This document shows positions 12,505-12,908 of a DNA stretch of 12,908 bases, piece by piece. The notes under the pieces were generated by a model. It saw only the letters and a list, made by a program, of their open reading frames with translations, did no database searches and was not told the DNA's origin. This DNA comes from Nitriliruptoraceae bacterium. Its GTDB lineage: Bacteria; Actinomycetota; Nitriliruptoria; Nitriliruptorales; Nitriliruptoraceae. Each line of letters starts with the position of its first letter. Within the stretch, counting starts at the first letter, position 1. Location of the stretch: contig PWEU01000315.1 in NCBI GenBank assembly GCA_003554005.1, forward strand, positions 1 to 12,908, in the 5' to 3' direction. The position numbers and the translations under genes are program-made.

Positions 12505-12908
12505 CTGGGTCCTCCTGTCGTTGCGGGTGGTGTGTAGGTAGTCCCCCGGCGGCGGCCGGATTGTGACAGCGGTGCGCTGGCTGCACGGCCCGGTCGGCGC
12601 CGGGGCGTGTCGCGCCGGCCGTCCCGGTGCCGTCGGATGCCGACAGACAGGGACTGACCGGCGAGGCACCCGTTCTGTGACAGGCAACCTGCGGTCTGTG
12701 CGCACCTCGCACGCCCCGCCAGCTGTTGCTGAGCTCCTGACACGAGGCACCGTCCGACACCCGCCGACACGCTCCGAGATGGTCCGGAACGCCTGACACG
12801 GAAACGCCGGATTCTGGGCGTTAGGCTGCCCTGCGAGGCCGTCTGCGGACCTGGACAGGTGACCGTTGCGGCCGCATCCTGCCGGTCATGAACTCGAGAC
12901 ACAGACTG
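12505..12908. other. Region upstream of the excisionase gene with repeated CYGACAC motifs
   Basis: No gene is supported on either strand. C(C/T)GACAC occurs at 12737–12743, 12754–12760, 12764–12770 and 12793–12799, in the same orientation. A relative, CCGACAG, at 12640–12646 forms an imperfect palindrome with CGTCGG at 12631–12636. They may be binding sites for the excisionase-type protein or an integrase, or the control region of the gene. No clear −35/−10 pair is visible. Confidence 0.4.

Noticed and set aside
12563..12796. Plus-strand 77-codon frame upstream of the excisionase gene
   Set aside because: It has no ribosome site, an Arg/Pro-rich composition and no family resemblance, and it runs antisense through the likely control region of the excisionase gene.
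1..12908. CRISPR array or rRNA gene
   Set aside because: No regularly spaced repeats of 20 bases or more and no rRNA-like sequence were seen on either strand.

Overview
The window is GC-rich DNA with strong G/C preference at third codon positions. It carries the gene order tatD – rpfB-like – rsmA – ispE, the arrangement known from Mycobacterium tuberculosis (Rv1008–Rv1011) and other actinobacteria. The host is therefore almost certainly a high-GC actinomycete. The tandem pair of Rpf proteins and the sequence divergence suggest it is not a close relative of Mycobacterium, but I cannot name a genus from sequence alone.

Region 1 (1–5763) is chromosomal housekeeping DNA, all on the plus strand. 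A partial, possibly frame-disrupted reading frame at the left edge is followed by tatD (TatD-family metal-dependent nuclease). Next come two consecutive secreted resuscitation-promoting-factor-like muralytic enzymes (three DUF348 repeats, G5 and an RPF domain each), then rsmA (16S rRNA dimethyltransferase) and ispE (CDP-ME kinase of the MEP isoprenoid pathway). The two rpf copies share a CCGTTCGGACACC element a short distance upstream of their starts. rsmA probably begins inside the end of the second rpf gene.

Region 2 (5826 to about 9320) starts at a tRNA-Gln(TTG), an apparent attachment site. It looks like the decayed end of an integrated element. Adjacent to the tRNA lie a tandem 11-bp repeat and a tyrosine integrase that has lost an internal segment, including its first catalytic Arg, and carries a second frameshift. 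A small two-gene module that looks like a toxin–antitoxin pair follows, with its own near-leaderless promoter overlapped by an inverted repeat. A second, unrelated XerC/D-type recombinase is broken by one frameshift. Its 3' end converges on the two-gene module across a hairpin.

Region 3 (about 8937–10513) has a lower-GC core. It encodes two doubtful small ORFs, a 187-residue secreted protein with a clear signal peptide and no recognised family, a terminator-like hairpin, and a 162-residue protein ending in a single PASTA domain with no visible export signal.

Region 4 (10681–12269) is a complete IS1380-family insertion sequence with terminal inverted repeats and a 5-bp CTCAG target duplication. 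Its transposase is cut by an in-frame TAG, and its ribosome binding site is buried in a long hairpin. The IS landed on the stop codon of a MerR/excisionase-type DNA-binding protein (12271–12504, minus strand). The duplicated target regenerates that stop, so the gene was not damaged. The last 404 bases upstream of the excisionase gene hold repeated CYGACAC motifs and no convincing gene.

Overall, a conserved housekeeping operon ends at a tRNA gene, beyond which lies a graveyard of mobile DNA: two dead integrases, a nonsense-mutated transposase and an orphan excisionase. The small accessory genes in this zone (the toxin–antitoxin-like pair, the secreted protein and the PASTA protein) are the surviving cargo.
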